A DNA stretch of 64,000 bases. Source: Herbidospora solisilvae. Lineage in GTDB: Bacteria; Actinomycetota; Actinomycetes; Streptosporangiales; Streptosporangiaceae. Shown here in pieces: positions 14,488 to 23,675 of this stretch (positions are counted from its first letter, which is position 1; each line of letters begins with the position of its first letter). The position numbers and the translations under genes are program-made. The stretch covers positions 125,312-189,311 of the forward strand of contig NZ_WXEW01000003.1 of NCBI RefSeq assembly GCF_009901565.1. Reading direction: 5' to 3'. The notes beneath the pieces were generated by a model. It did not search any database and was not told where the DNA came from. It saw nothing but the letters and a program-made list of their open reading frames with translations.

Positions 14488-16681
14488 TCAGGAAGCCGAC
14501 GAACGCCGCCGTCAGCGCGCCGATCAACCCGGCCCGCAGCTCCGGGGCCTTCTCGTAGGCCACGCTCAGCGCGGCGACCCTCATCTCGCGCGGCCGGGCC
14601 AGCACGAGGAACAGGAACGCCACCGCGACCAGCGACAGCAGGGTCAGCGGCCAGTTCCCCAGGGTGCCGAGCATCGCGCCGAGCTTGCGCGCCAGCACCC
14701 CGCCGGCCTCGCCGTCGATGACCTGCTGGACGAACGCGCCCAGGTGGGTGCGCTGCTCGGCCGGCCGCGAATAGTCGGCCAGGGCGATCACCGTGATCAG
14801 CGCGGCGCCCCCGACGGCGATCAGGGCCAGCCGGGCCACCGACACCCGCAGGCCGGCCAGGAGCAGCATGAACACCGCGAAACCGAGCACGAACGACGGC
14901 ACCCCGCCGAAGTCGGCCCCCCAGGAGGGCCAGCCGTCGGCGGCGATGGCGAACAGGCCGTACCCGGCGCAAAAGACGAGGGCAGAGGTGCGGCGGCGGA
15001 TGAAGTGGGCGGCGGCGGCCAGGAACAGGATCGTGCCGGTCGAGTAGACGGCGAAGGCCATGTTGCCGAAGCCGTAGAACCGGCCGCCGGTTACCGGCTC
15101 GTAGCCGGTGACCGCGTTGACCTGGAGGTGCGAGCCCGTCATGACGTCGAGCAGCAGCGCGACCGACGACACGCCCGCGACGACGCCCAGCGGCCCGAGC
15201 ACATCGCGCCGCCACGGCCCGGCGAACGCGACGGCCGCGATGAGCAGGGCGAAGCCGAGGATCGTGCCGACGAGCGCGGGCATCGGATGCGCGACGCTCC
15301 ACCACGGCACGAGCTGCGCCAGGAATGTCGAGATCGGCACCGCGCCGCTGACGACGCCGACGATCATCATGGCCCGTCCGGCGGCGGCGACCTGGCGGCG
15401 CATGATCACCGACGCGACGGCGTAGAAGAGGACCTGGATCATGACCAGCGCGAAGAAGAACGGCTCCCGCACGTCCCTGAGGACCTGGCTGGCGAGGTCG
15501 TCGTCGGCGAGGGCCTTCGGGTCGGCGGGCTGGGCCGTCGGGGTCCAGGCGCGGCCCACGACGCCGTCCGGGACGGGCAGGCCGAGGGCGGTCAGGGCGG
15601 TGGCGGTCAGGTCAGTGATGGTGACCAGGCCGACCTGGCGGGTCGACGACGCGGTCAGCAGGCCCGTCCCGAACGAGGGCCCACGGGCCATGGCGACGTG
15701 CAGGTGGGCGCCGGCCCGGGCGTCGGAGACCCCGCCGACCAGGATCGTCGCCCGTTGAGGGATCTTGGCGAGGATGGCTCCGACGGTCGTGTCGGCGGCG
15801 GCGACGGCCTGCTCTCTTCCCCGGGCGCTCATGCCGTCGGCCAGCCAGGCGTCGGAGATCTCCGGGGCCTCGGCGACGATGAGCTGGTAGCCGCCGGGGT
15901 TGAGATCGGCGATGCTCTCGAAGTAGCTGGTGGTGTTCCCGGACAGGTCGACCGCGGCCAGCAGCGCCCCCGGGCCCACGGCGACGGTCTTGCCGCCCGC
16001 GTCCTTGACCGCCTGGCCGAGGGTGCCGATCCGGGCCTGGAACGACGACTGCCGCTGGAGCTCGACGAGCGCCTGCCAGTCGGGCACGGTGGCGCCTCTG
16101 GGCTGAACGGGCGGTTCGCACCCTGGGGCGGCGGCCCGCTGCCCGGCCGACACCGTCAGCCAACCGGCGACCGGGCAGGTGATGCCCCGGCCTTCGAGCG
16201 GGACCGCACGGGTCGACAACGAGGCGGCACCGGCGGTTTCGGCGAGTTTCCACAGATTGGGGGTGCGCCAGGGGCTGAGGTCGGCCCACTCCAGGCCGGG
16301 GACGCCGATGATCACCACTTGCCCCTGGGGGGCGGCGAGCGCGCTCCCGGGCAGGCCGAAGACCCCGGTCAAAACGGCGGTGAGCAGAACCCAGACGATC
16401 CGGTGGATCCTCGCTCTCCGGGACCCCGCGGCTCGGACCGGTCTCCTGGCCACGGGACGAGCTCGGTGCGATGTGTCGGCGACGCCGCCCGAAGCGAGCG
16501 CCGTGCGGGTTTCGCTCGTGCGGTTCTCGCCCGTGCCGTTCTCGCCCGTGCCGTTCTCGCCCGTGCCGTTCTCGGCCGTGCCGTTCTCGGCCGTGCCGTT
16601 CTCGGCCGTGCCGTTTCGCGGAAGGGCCGCGAGGTCCGGTGCTTCTCCCCGTGCGGCCGCACCTTCGGAGGGTCCGTGCAC
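14360..16681 (-). CDS. Large polytopic membrane protein with extracytoplasmic phosphatase-like domain
   Basis: 773 residues, GTG start with AAGGAG 5 bases upstream. The N-terminus is cytosolic and carries six to seven pentapeptide repeats (NGTAE/NGTGE, about residues 23-55). A membrane helix (about 93-115) is followed by an extracellular domain (120-410) beginning VVIIGVPGLEWADL, which resembles the alkaline-phosphatase/phosphoglyceromutase-like fold, then about 10 membrane helices in the C-terminal half. Homologues are common in actinobacteria but I know no defined function. The setting among mannosyltransferase genes suggests a role in surface polysaccharide or its anchoring. Confidence 0.7.
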   Translation of the reverse strand: MHGPSEGAAARGEAPDLAALPRNGTAENGTAENGTAENGTGENGTGENGTGENRTSETRTALASGGVADTSHRARPVARRPVRAAGSRRARIHRIVWVLLTAVLTGVFGLPGSALAAPQGQVVIIGVPGLEWADLSPWRTPNLWKLAETAGAASLSTRAVPLEGRGITCPVAGWLTVSAGQRAAAPGCEPPVQPRGATVPDWQALVELQRQSSFQARIGTLGQAVKDAGGKTVAVGPGALLAAVDLSGNTTSYFESIADLNPGGYQLIVAEAPEISDAWLADGMSARGREQAVAAADTTVGAILAKIPQRATILVGGVSDARAGAHLHVAMARGPSFGTGLLTASSTRQVGLVTITDLTATALTALGLPVPDGVVGRAWTPTAQPADPKALADDDLASQVLRDVREPFFFALVMIQVLFYAVASVIMRRQVAAAGRAMMIVGVVSGAVPISTFLAQLVPWWSVAHPMPALVGTILGFALLIAAVAFAGPWRRDVLGPLGVVAGVSSVALLLDVMTGSHLQVNAVTGYEPVTGGRFYGFGNMAFAVYSTGTILFLAAAAHFIRRRTSALVFCAGYGLFAIAADGWPSWGADFGGVPSFVLGFAVFMLLLAGLRVSVARLALIAVGGAALITVIALADYSRPAEQRTHLGAFVQQVIDGEAGGVLARKLGAMLGTLGNWPLTLLSLVAVAFLFLVLARPREMRVAALSVAYEKAPELRAGLIGALTAAFVGFLINDSGIAIPAMALTVAVPLTLAAAVRAETPPPRAGATERPGT
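16518..16616 (-). repeat. 15-bp tandem repeat coding for pentapeptides
   Basis: Six full copies of a 15-base unit (plus-strand GTGCCGTTCTCGCCC and its one-base variant ending GGCC) start at 16518, 16533, 16548, 16563, 16578 and 16593, followed by a partial copy. They encode NGTGE (three) and NGTAE (three) repeats in the N-terminus of the membrane protein. The unit is in frame, so copy-number change would not break the gene. Confidence 0.9.
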
Positions 16682-16720
16682 GGGGTCTCCTTCCCTGCGG
16701 TCCGTCAGCGGGCTAAACGG

Positions 16721-16726
16721 TAGCCT
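16721..16726 (+). promoter_or_regulatory. -10 box (TAGCCT), leaderless start
   Basis: TAGCCT ends 8 bases before GTG at 16735; no Shine-Dalgarno motif. Confidence 0.5.
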
Positions 16727-16734
16727 GCCTCGTC

Positions 16735-17892
16735 GTGGGAAGCGTTGCGCGGAGTCGGACGACGTGGTGGCCGCTGGCGGGGGTGCTGCTGGTGCTGGCC
16801 GCGGCCGCGCCGCTCGTGCACTACTGGCTGACCAACCCCGATGACCAGCGGCTCGTCGATCTCGACGTCTACCGGCTCGGCGGGCAGGCGCTCCTTGACG
16901 GGCTTCCCGTCTACGGCGTGGTGACCCCGGCGCCGCAACTGCTGCCGTTCACCTATCCGCCGATCTCGGCCATGCTCGCGGTGCCGCTCGCCATGCTGCC
17001 GTGGCCGGTGTTGCAGTGGGTCTGGACGGCGGCCATCGTCGCGACGCTCGTGGCCGTCGTCTGGGTGGCCTTTCCCGAACAGCGGAAATGGTTGCCGCTG
17101 GTCACGATCGCGTGCCTTTACCTGATGCCGATCCGCGACCAGATCAGGTTCGGTCAGGTCGATCTGTTCCTCGTCGCGTTGTGCCTGTTCGACGTCGTCG
17201 TCAAACGGCCCTGGTGGCCGCGCGGCATTCTCATCGGCATCGCGACGGCGGTGAAGCTCACGCCGGGGGTGTTTCTCATCCTCTTGCTGCTGGTGGCGTG
17301 GCGGAAGCCGTACCGGAATGAGGACATGAAAACGTTCCTCACGGCGTCGGGAACGGCGGCCCTCCTCACCGTCATTCCGTTTCTGGTGATTCCGCAGGAC
17401 GCCGTCGACTTCTGGTTCGGGGCGCTGCTCGATTCGGAAAGGCTCGGGGCCAATACGGCGACCACGAATCAGTCGATGCGGGGGATGCTGCTGCGGCTCT
17501 ACTGGCCCGACGCGCTGACCACCGTGCTCTGGCTCGCCGCCGTCGCCTTTATCGGGTGGTACGGCTTCCGCGCCGCCCGCCGCCATTACCTCGCCGGCGA
17601 CACTCTCACGGCGACGGCGCTCACCGGATTGATGGCGGTGCTGCTTTCCCCGGTGGCCTGGATTCACCATCTCGCCTGGATCGTGGTCGTGCTGGCGGCG
17701 CTGCCCGAGATCCGGCAGCGGGCGGTCACGTGGGTCTACTACGTGTTGCCGATCCCGTGGTGGGGGGCCTACATCAAGATGTGGGAGATCCCCGTGTTGT
17801 CGCCGACGCTGGGGAAGATCGTGCAGAACGCGTTCGGGCTGGGGGCCATGGCCCTCGTGTTCGTCCTTGCCCGAACCCGGGCGAAACCGTGA
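16735..17892 (+). CDS. GT87-type polyprenol-phosphate mannosyltransferase
   Basis: 385 residues with about ten membrane helices. The first periplasmic loop has DLDVYRLGGQALLDGLPVYG, the pattern of GT87 (DUF2029) alpha-(1,2)-mannosyltransferases, where the conserved Asp in DxDVY is catalytic; FTYPPISAMLAVPL and RFGQVDLFL are also family-like. It is divergent from the large membrane protein gene and is followed by the DUF4446 gene 22 bases later. It probably decorates a cell-envelope glycan with mannose from a lipid donor. Confidence 0.85.
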   Translation: MGSVARSRTTWWPLAGVLLVLAAAAPLVHYWLTNPDDQRLVDLDVYRLGGQALLDGLPVYGVVTPAPQLLPFTYPPISAMLAVPLAMLPWPVLQWVWTAAIVATLVAVVWVAFPEQRKWLPLVTIACLYLMPIRDQIRFGQVDLFLVALCLFDVVVKRPWWPRGILIGIATAVKLTPGVFLILLLLVAWRKPYRNEDMKTFLTASGTAALLTVIPFLVIPQDAVDFWFGALLDSERLGANTATTNQSMRGMLLRLYWPDALTTVLWLAAVAFIGWYGFRAARRHYLAGDTLTATALTGLMAVLLSPVAWIHHLAWIVVVLAALPEIRQRAVTWVYYVLPIPWWGAYIKMWEIPVLSPTLGKIVQNAFGLGAMALVFVLARTRAKP

Positions 17893-17901
17893 CCGCGCCA
17901 T

Positions 17902-17907
17902 TACGCT
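17902..17907 (+). promoter_or_regulatory. -10 box (TACGCT), leaderless start
   Basis: TACGCT ends 7 bases before GTG at 17915 and decides that start over the longer frame beginning inside the preceding gene. Confidence 0.5.
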
Positions 17908-17914
17908 CGGTCGC

Positions 17915-18373
17915 GTGCTGGTTACCGCTTTCGTGATCGCCGGGCTGCTCGCGGGGTTCACCGGGGTCGTCATCGGGCTCTACTCGCTGCGTAATGCGCG
18001 GGCCGCCGTCCAGGACTGTCTCGACGTGCTGGCCAGGCGGGCGGCGGTCGAGGGGGTCGTCGACACCAAGGCGATCCGCGATGTGGCCGTCTTCCGCTAC
18101 GACGCCCTGGAGGAGATGACGGGGCGGTTGTCGTTCTCGGTCGCGCTGATCAACGGGCTGGGCGACGGGATCGTGCTCACGTCGATCAACGGGCGGACCG
18201 AAACCCGCACCTACGTCAGGGCGCTAAGGGGCGGCAAGGGGCTCCAGCCCCTCTCTCCAGAGGAGGAGCAGGCGGTGCGGGCGGCGCGGCTCGGGCTGGG
18301 GCCCGAAGTCGAGGCGGCCGACGGTGACCTGCTGCGACCCGCCGGAGGGCTCTGGAGCAACTCGGCCCGCTGA
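17915..18373 (+). CDS. DUF4446 family protein
   Basis: 152 residues. One N-terminal membrane helix (about 3-24) precedes a short coiled region and the conserved DUF4446 core: VFRYDALEEMTGRLSFSVALI, then GDGIVLTSINGRTETRTYV and a LSPEEEQAVRAAR tail. The family is membrane-anchored and widespread in Gram-positive bacteria without an established function. In actinomycetes it is often found just upstream of pheA and serS, as here. Confidence 0.85.
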   Translation: MLVTAFVIAGLLAGFTGVVIGLYSLRNARAAVQDCLDVLARRAAVEGVVDTKAIRDVAVFRYDALEEMTGRLSFSVALINGLGDGIVLTSINGRTETRTYVRALRGGKGLQPLSPEEEQAVRAARLGLGPEVEAADGDLLRPAGGLWSNSAR

Positions 18374-18411
18374 AGTCGTAAAGTTGCGCATACACCACGC
18401 CCTGCTGTGGC

Positions 18412-18417
18412 TAACCT
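18412..18417 (+). promoter_or_regulatory. -10 box (TAACCT), leaderless pheA start
   Basis: TAACCT ends 6 bases before ATG at 18424; no Shine-Dalgarno motif. Confidence 0.5.
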
Positions 18418-18423
18418 GGTGTT

Positions 18424-19350
18424 ATGTCAAAGCTCGCCTATCTGGGCCCCGAGGGCACCTTCTGTGAAGCCGCCCTTCGTGAGCTTGCGCCCGAGGCCGA
18501 GCGCCTGCCGTGCGCCAACGTCAAGGCCGCGCTCGACGCGGTCCGCAACGGCGAGGCCGAAGGGGCGGTCGTGCCCCTCGAGAACTCGCTCGAAGGCGGC
18601 ATCGCCCAGACGCTCGACGAGTTCGCCTGGGGCAAGCCGCTGCTGATCGTCGCCGAGCTGCTGCTCCCCGTCGAGTTCTCCCTTCTCGTCCGTCCGGGCA
18701 CCGAGATGCGCCAGATCAAGCGCATCTTCACCCACCCCGCCGCGCACACGCAGTGCCGTGAGTTCATCGACCGGGAGATCCCGGGCGCCGTGGTCGTCCA
18801 CGCCTCCTCGACCGCCGGCGCGGCCCAGGAGATCGCCAACCCCGAGTCCCCCTACGATGCCGCCATCGGCCCGGCCATCGCGGGTGAGATCTACGACCTG
18901 ACCGAGCTGGCCTCCGACATCGGCGACCGCAACGACACCGTGACCCGCTTCGTCCAGGTCGCGCCCCCCGGGGCGCTGCCCGAGCCGACCGGCGCCGACC
19001 GCTCGTCGATGGTGGCTTTTCTGCGCGACGACCACGCGGGCGCGCTGCTGGAGATGCTCTCGGAGTTCTCGGTACGCGGCGTCAACCTGACCCGCATCGA
19101 GTCGCGTCCGACCGGTGACGGCATCGGCAGCTACTTCTTCCACTTCGACTGCGAAGGGCACATCGCCGAGGCGCGGGTCGGGGAGGCCGTCTCCGGACTG
19201 CACCGCATTTCGGGCGATCTGCGCTTCCTCGGGAGCTATCCGCGGGCCGACAAGGTGCCGACGCAGATCAAGCGCGGCACCGCCGACCCCGATTTCGCCG
19301 AGGCCGCCGGGTGGCTAAGCCGCATGCGGGCAGGTTCCGTCCAACGGTAG
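18424..19350 (+). CDS. pheA: Prephenate dehydratase
   Basis: 308 residues. Converts prephenate to phenylpyruvate in phenylalanine synthesis. N-terminal catalytic PDT domain ([15 protein letters not shown] at 4-18; the NDTVTRF segment with the catalytic Thr near 178) and a C-terminal ACT domain (about 200-285) with [22 protein letters not shown], the phenylalanine-sensing region that gives feedback inhibition. There is no chorismate mutase domain, as usual for the monofunctional actinobacterial enzyme. serS follows 10 bases later with its own -10 box inside the end of pheA. Confidence 0.96.
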   Translation: MSKLAYLGPEGTFCEAALRELAPEAERLPCANVKAALDAVRNGEAEGAVVPLENSLEGGIAQTLDEFAWGKPLLIVAELLLPVEFSLLVRPGTEMRQIKRIFTHPAAHTQCREFIDREIPGAVVVHASSTAGAAQEIANPESPYDAAIGPAIAGEIYDLTELASDIGDRNDTVTRFVQVAPPGALPEPTGADRSSMVAFLRDDHAGALLEMLSEFSVRGVNLTRIESRPTGDGIGSYFFHFDCEGHIAEARVGEAVSGLHRISGDLRFLGSYPRADKVPTQIKRGTADPDFAEAAGWLSRMRAGSVQR

Positions 19351-19353
19351 CGT
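19348..19353 (+). promoter_or_regulatory. -10 box (TAGCGT), leaderless serS start
   Basis: TAGCGT overlaps the pheA stop codon and ends 7 bases before GTG at 19361, suggesting an internal promoter for serS. Confidence 0.55.
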
Positions 19354-19360
19354 TTGCTCT

Positions 19361-20623
19361 GTGATTGACCTGCGAACCCTACGCGAAGATCCCGACCGGC
19401 TGCGCGACTCGCAGCGCGCCCGCGGGGAGGACGACACCGTCGTCGACACGCTGCTCTCCCTCGACGAGCGTCGTCGTAGCGCGCTGGGCTCCTTCGAGTC
19501 CCTGCGCGCCGAGCAGAAGAACGTGGGCAAGTCGGTCTCCAAGGCGTCCGGCGACGAGCGGCAGGCGCTGCTCGACCGGGCGAAGGATCTCGCGGCGCAG
19601 GTGAAGGCGGCCGAGGCGGAGGCCGAGCAGCTCGGCGCCGAGCTCGACGCCAAGGTGATGTCGGTGCCCAACATCGTCGACCCGGCCGCGCCCCACGGAG
19701 GTGAGGACGACTACGTCGTCCTCGACCACGTGGGCACTCCCCGGGAGTTCGACTTCACCCCGCGCGACCACCTTGAGCTGGGCGAACTGCTCGGCGCGAT
19801 CGACATGGAGCGGGGCGCGAAGGTTTCGGGCTCCCGGTTCTTCTTCCTGCGCGGCGCCGGGGCCCGGCTCCAGCTCGGGCTGCTCAACATGGCCATGCAG
19901 CAGGCCGTCGAGGCCGGTTTCGTGCCGATGATCACCCCGGTGCTGGTCAAGCCCGAGTCGATGCAGGGCACCGGCTTCACGATCGCCCACGACAGCGAGA
20001 TCTACCGGCTGCCCGAAGACGACCTCTACCTGGTCGGCACCTCCGAGGTGCCGCTGGCGGCCTACCACGCCGACGAGATCCTCGACGGCTCCCAGCTCCC
20101 CTACCGCTACGCCGGCTGGTCGTCGTGCTTCCGCCGAGAGGCCGGGTCGTACGGGAAGGACACCCGCGGCATCATCCGGGTGCACCAGTTCGACAAGGTC
20201 GAGATGTTCTCCTACTGCAAGCCGGAGGACTCGGCCGAGGAGCACCAGCGGCTGCTGGCGTGGGAGAAGCAGATGCTCGACAAGTGCGAGCTGCCCTACC
20301 GGGTCATCGACACCGCCGCCGGCGACCTCGGCATGTCGGCCGCCCGCAAGTTCGACTGCGAGGGCTGGATCCCCAGCCAGGGGCGTTACCGCGAACTCAC
20401 CTCGACGTCGAACTGCACCGAGTTCCAGGCCCGCCGCCTCAAGGTGCGATTCCGCGACGAAGACGGCAAGCCCCGCGTGGTGGCCACGCTGAACGGCACA
20501 CTCGCGACCACCAGATGGATTGTGGCGATTCTCGAGAACCACCAGCAGGCCGACGGTTCGGTCGTGGTTCCCAAGGCGCTGCGGCCCTTTGTGGGGCTCG
20601 ACGTTCTCGAACCCGTCAAATAA
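19361..20623 (+). CDS. serS: Seryl-tRNA synthetase
   Basis: 420 residues. Class II synthetase charging tRNA-Ser with serine. The N-terminal long coiled-coil arm (residues 1-105) that grips the tRNA long variable arm is followed by the catalytic core with motif 2 ([24 protein letters not shown]) and motif 3 near the C-terminus ([20 protein letters not shown]). Length is normal. A strong bidirectional terminator separates it from the convergent cold shock gene. A tRNA-Ser gene lies 5.3 kb downstream. Confidence 0.97.
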   Translation: MIDLRTLREDPDRLRDSQRARGEDDTVVDTLLSLDERRRSALGSFESLRAEQKNVGKSVSKASGDERQALLDRAKDLAAQVKAAEAEAEQLGAELDAKVMSVPNIVDPAAPHGGEDDYVVLDHVGTPREFDFTPRDHLELGELLGAIDMERGAKVSGSRFFFLRGAGARLQLGLLNMAMQQAVEAGFVPMITPVLVKPESMQGTGFTIAHDSEIYRLPEDDLYLVGTSEVPLAAYHADEILDGSQLPYRYAGWSSCFRREAGSYGKDTRGIIRVHQFDKVEMFSYCKPEDSAEEHQRLLAWEKQMLDKCELPYRVIDTAAGDLGMSAARKFDCEGWIPSQGRYRELTSTSNCTEFQARRLKVRFRDEDGKPRVVATLNGTLATTRWIVAILENHQQADGSVVVPKALRPFVGLDVLEPVK

Positions 20624-20628
20624 CACGA

Positions 20629-20668
20629 CGAAGGCCGGGGTTCTTCTTTCGAAGAGCCCCGGCCTTCG
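20629..20668. terminator. Bidirectional terminator between serS and the cold shock gene
   Basis: A long near-perfect hairpin: CGAAGGCCGGGG (20629-20640) pairs with 20657-20668, and the stem continues inward for six more pairs including one G-U to a 4-base loop at 20647-20650. It sits 5 bases after the serS stop and 14 bases from the end of the convergent cold shock gene, so it can serve both. Confidence 0.9.
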
Positions 20669-20682
20669 CCGTTGTCAGTGGT

Positions 20683-20886
20683 CTAGAGGGCGCGGACCTG
20701 CGAGGCCTGCGGACCCTTCGGGCCCTCGGTGACCTCGAACTCCACACGCTGGCCGTCTTCCAGGTTCCGGTAGCCGGAGCCGGTGATGGCCGAGAAGTGC
20801 ACGAACACGTCCGGCGCGCCGCCGTCCGGGGCGATGAAGCCGAAGCCCTTTTCAGCGTTGAACCACTTGACGGTTCCCTGAGCCAT
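20683..20886 (-). CDS. Cold shock protein (CspA family)
   Basis: 67 residues. Single OB-fold with RNP1 (GFGFIAP) and RNP2 (VFVHFSAI), beginning [14 protein letters not shown]. Binds single-stranded RNA/DNA as an RNA chaperone. The start is supported by GGGAG about 8 bases upstream. The gap upstream to the HAD gene is 239 bases, long enough to carry the structured 5' leader typical of csp mRNAs, although I cannot define one. Confidence 0.96.
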   Translation of the reverse strand: MAQGTVKWFNAEKGFGFIAPDGGAPDVFVHFSAITGSGYRNLEDGQRVEFEVTEGPKGPQASQVRAL

Positions 20887-21125
20887 TAACGCTCTCCCTA
20901 AGGAAGTGAATCTTGGGGCACACACCTCGTGAGCCCCGGTGTGTCGCACAGCTCCCCGGGTGGCTCATAACAGTCAAGCTGGTTTTCGCTACGGGAACAG
21001 CTAATACAACGCGTTCACATCTAACACTATGTCGGCCCCCCGGTGTTCCAAGTCCGGGGGAGAATTCTTGTCCTGAGATCCCCCTGACCGGGGCGTCTCG
21101 GGGACAGGGCAAACTGGGACCTGTT

Positions 21126-21935
21126 ATGGCCCCACCGCGCCTCGTCGCCACCGACCTCGACGGCACCGCCCTGCGTTCCGACGGCACCATCTCGGCCCGC
21201 ACCGCCGCCGCCTTCGCCGCCGTAGAGGACTCCGGGGCGACCCTGGTCTTCGTCACCGCCCGCCCGCCCCGCTGGATGACGACCGTCTCCCACGTCGTCA
21301 ACCACCGAGGCCTGGCCATCTGCGCCAACGGCGCGCTCCTGTACGACCTCCACACCGAGTCGATCGCCGACTCCCACCTGATGCCGTCAGAGGTGGTGGC
21401 CGAGACGGTCGCCCTGTTGCGGGCCGCCGTGCCGTCGCTGACCTTCTCGGTCGAGTACGAGGACGGGTACGCCTACGAGACCGGCTTCCCTCTGGGCGGC
21501 TGGGATCTGCGGTTCGGGGACGGCCGGCCGCCCGTGGCCTCGGTTCTGGGGCTTCCGTGCGCGAAGCTGCTCGCCTATCACCACACGATGGACGCCGACG
21601 ATCTCTACGAGCAGGTCGTGGCGTTGGTGGGCGGCCTGGTGACGCCCACGCATTCGAGCGGGCGGGCGCTGATCGAGATGAGCGCGCTCGGGGTGACCAA
21701 GGCGACCGCCCTGGCCCGGTTCGCCGAACGCAACGGGATCGCACCCGGGGAGGCGGTCGCGTTCGGCGACATGCCGAACGACCTGCCGATGCTGGGGTGG
21801 GCGGGGACGTCGGTCGCGGTGTCGAACGCGCATCCCGACGTGCTCGCGGCCGTCGACCAGGTGACGGCGGCCAACGACGACGACGGGGTGGCGCTGGTTC
21901 TGGAGCGGCTGTATGGGGGTGCTTCGGCGGCCTGA
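21126..21935 (+). CDS. HAD-superfamily Cof-type phosphatase
   Basis: 269 residues. Motif I DLDGTALRSDG (residues 9-19) with the nucleophile and acid/base aspartates, motif II T in FVTARP, motif III Lys (VTKATALARFAERNG) and motif IV FGDMPNDLPML. The type IIB cap lies between residues 85 and 190. Members dephosphorylate sugar phosphates or flavin/PLP-type substrates; the sequence does not give the substrate. It follows serS in an order common to actinomycetes. Confidence 0.9.
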   Translation: MAPPRLVATDLDGTALRSDGTISARTAAAFAAVEDSGATLVFVTARPPRWMTTVSHVVNHRGLAICANGALLYDLHTESIADSHLMPSEVVAETVALLRAAVPSLTFSVEYEDGYAYETGFPLGGWDLRFGDGRPPVASVLGLPCAKLLAYHHTMDADDLYEQVVALVGGLVTPTHSSGRALIEMSALGVTKATALARFAERNGIAPGEAVAFGDMPNDLPMLGWAGTSVAVSNAHPDVLAAVDQVTAANDDDGVALVLERLYGGASAA

Positions 21936-22082
21936 GGGCGGTGGTTTGCGCTTTTCCTCAGCCCTTGGAGCGCCCGATCCGGTGGCCGTGTTCGGCTTAT
22001 CCCCTCCGGGCGGTGCCGTCCATGTGAGGGTTGTGGGCGGGCCGGGTGCCCTGGGGGTCGCCCAGCCCGTACACAAAGGGCT

Positions 22083-22595
22083 TTAGAGGTAGGGCCCCGA
22101 GGCGCCGCGGTGGCCGGGGTCTTCCTGGCCGCCCTGCTGGGAGAAGCCGCCGGGCAGCGCGCGGCGCATCTGCTCCAGTTGGGCGCGGGCCGCCATCTGC
22201 TGGGCGAACAGGGTGGTCTGGATGCCGTGGAAGAGGCCTTCCAGCCAGCCGACCAGCTGGGCGTGGGCCACGCGGAGCTCCGCCTCGCTGGGCGGGGAGC
22301 CGTTGGTGTCGGTGAACGGGAGCGAGAGGCGCTCGAGTTCGTCGACGAGCTCAGGGGCCAGGCCGTCTTCGAGCTCCTTGATCGAGCTCTGGTGGATCTC
22401 CATGAGACGCTTGCGGCTCGCCTCGTCGAGAGGGGCCGCGCGGACCTCTTCGAGAAGCTGGCGGATCATGCTGCCGATCCGCATCACCTTCGCGGGCTGT
22501 TCCACCAGGTCGGCGACCGACCGCTCCTCGCCGCCCGGGGCCTCTTCGCCTGCCGGAAGAACCACGATGTGTGGAGTGCTCTCGTCAGCGTTCAT
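22083..22595 (-). CDS. bpa: Bacterial proteasome activator Bpa (DUF2587)
   Basis: 170 residues from ATG at 22595. The helical core SVADLVEQPAKVMRIGSMIR (about 27-46) to EGLFHGIQTTLFAQQMAARAQLEQMRR matches the four-helix Bpa fold that forms a dodecameric ring. The C-terminus ends GPYL, corresponding to the GQYL motif that docks into and opens the 20S proteasome gate. It allows ATP-independent degradation of unfolded proteins. The TAGGTT box 7 bases upstream indicates a leaderless mRNA whose promoter lies in the end of the upstream oxidoreductase gene. Confidence 0.9.
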   Translation of the reverse strand: MNADESTPHIVVLPAGEEAPGGEERSVADLVEQPAKVMRIGSMIRQLLEEVRAAPLDEASRKRLMEIHQSSIKELEDGLAPELVDELERLSLPFTDTNGSPPSEAELRVAHAQLVGWLEGLFHGIQTTLFAQQMAARAQLEQMRRALPGGFSQQGGQEDPGHRGASGPYL

Positions 22596-22600
22596 GCCTC

Positions 22601-23560
22601 TCAACCTACTAGCAGGATCTTGCCGATGTGGTCGCCGGCTTCGAGCATGCGGTGGGCCTCCGCAGCGTGTTCCATCGGTATCTCAGCGTGGACGACCGGA
22701 CTGATCGCACCCGCGCTGACCAGCGGCCACACGTTGTCGGCGACGCCCCGGCAGATCGCGCCCTTCTCGTCGGGGGTGCGGCTGCGCAGGGCCGAGGCCA
22801 TGACGGTCCCGCGCTTGCGCAGCAACGTGGCGATGTCGAGTTCGCCCTTGGTGCCGCCCTGCATTCCGATGACGGCCAGACGTCCGCCTTCGGCCAGGAC
22901 CGCGACATTGGGCTGGAGGTACTTGGCGCCCATGATGTCGAGGATCACGTCGGGGCGGTCGTTTTTCAGTACTTGGGAAAAATCTTCTTCTCGGTAGTTG
23001 ATTCCTCTATCCGCGCCGAGCGCCAGGCATCGTTCCAGCTTGGCTTCCGAACCCGCCGTGACGATCACCCGCGAGCCGAAGGCCTTGCCGAGCTGGATGG
23101 CCATCGTCCCGATGCCGCTCGCGCCGCCGTGGACGAGCAGGGTCTCGCCCTTCCGCAGGCGCGCCGCCATGAAGACGTTGGCCCAGACCGTGCAGGCCAC
23201 CTCGGGCAGCGCGGCCGACTCGGCCAGGGAAGTGGGGGCGGGCATCACCTGCTGCCACGGAACTGCCACCTTTTCGGCATATCCGCCACCGGCCAGCAGA
23301 GCCGTGACTTCGTCACCGACCGTGAGGGTGTCGACACCCTCGCCGACCTCACTGATCACCCCAGAACATTCCATCCCGGGAATTTCAGACGCGCCGGGCG
23401 GAGGCGGGTAGAGTCCTTGCCGCTGCAGGAGGTCGGCCCGGTTCACGGCTGACGCCGTGATCTCAATCACCACCTCACCTCGGGCGGGAACGGGATCCGG
23501 CACCTCGCGCCACTCCAGAACGTCCGGTCCGCCGGGGCTTGAAATCACGATCGCACGCAT
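22601..23560 (-). CDS. NAD(P)H:quinone oxidoreductase (zeta-crystallin-like MDR)
   Basis: 319 residues from ATG at 23560. Medium-chain dehydrogenase/reductase without the structural zinc loop: VVIEITASAVNRADLLQRQG (about 30-50), the VGDEVTALL segment, the nucleotide-binding LLVHGGASGIGTMAIQLGKAFG (about 142-163) and ALGADRGINYREEDF. This is the PIG3/quinone reductase subgroup (yellow NNRADLLQR-QG-YPPPPG signature). It probably reduces quinones or other electrophiles with NADPH. It precedes bpa by 5 bases on the same strand. Confidence 0.9.
   Translation of the reverse strand: MRAIVISSPGGPDVLEWREVPDPVPARGEVVIEITASAVNRADLLQRQGLYPPPPGASEIPGMECSGVISEVGEGVDTLTVGDEVTALLAGGGYAEKVAVPWQQVMPAPTSLAESAALPEVACTVWANVFMAARLRKGETLLVHGGASGIGTMAIQLGKAFGSRVIVTAGSEAKLERCLALGADRGINYREEDFSQVLKNDRPDVILDIMGAKYLQPNVAVLAEGGRLAVIGMQGGTKGELDIATLLRKRGTVMASALRSRTPDEKGAICRGVADNVWPLVSAGAISPVVHAEIPMEHAAEAHRMLEAGDHIGKILLVG
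22603..22608 (-). promoter_or_regulatory. -10 box (TAGGTT), leaderless bpa start
   Basis: Minus-strand TAGGTT ends 7 bases before the bpa ATG at 22595 and overlaps the last codons and stop of the quinone oxidoreductase gene. Confidence 0.55.
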
Positions 23561-23567
23561 GTGACCT

Positions 23568-23573
23568 AAAGTA
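23568..23573 (-). promoter_or_regulatory. -10 box (TACTTT), leaderless start
   Basis: Minus-strand TACTTT ends 7 bases before the oxidoreductase ATG at 23560. Confidence 0.55.
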
Positions 23574-23675
23574 ACCGAGCGGCCAACTCGACGGTTGGCC
23601 GCGTTCGCCTGTATACGGGGCGCTAATCTGCAATGTGTTTGCTGCCCCTTTAGCCCATCCCGAGGGGGAAACACG

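Noticed and set aside
16518-16616. CRISPR-like regular repeats
   Set aside because: Units are contiguous, 15 bases, in frame and coding; no spacers.
19379-20626. 415-codon frame antisense to serS
   Set aside because: Shadow frame; serS has all class II motifs.
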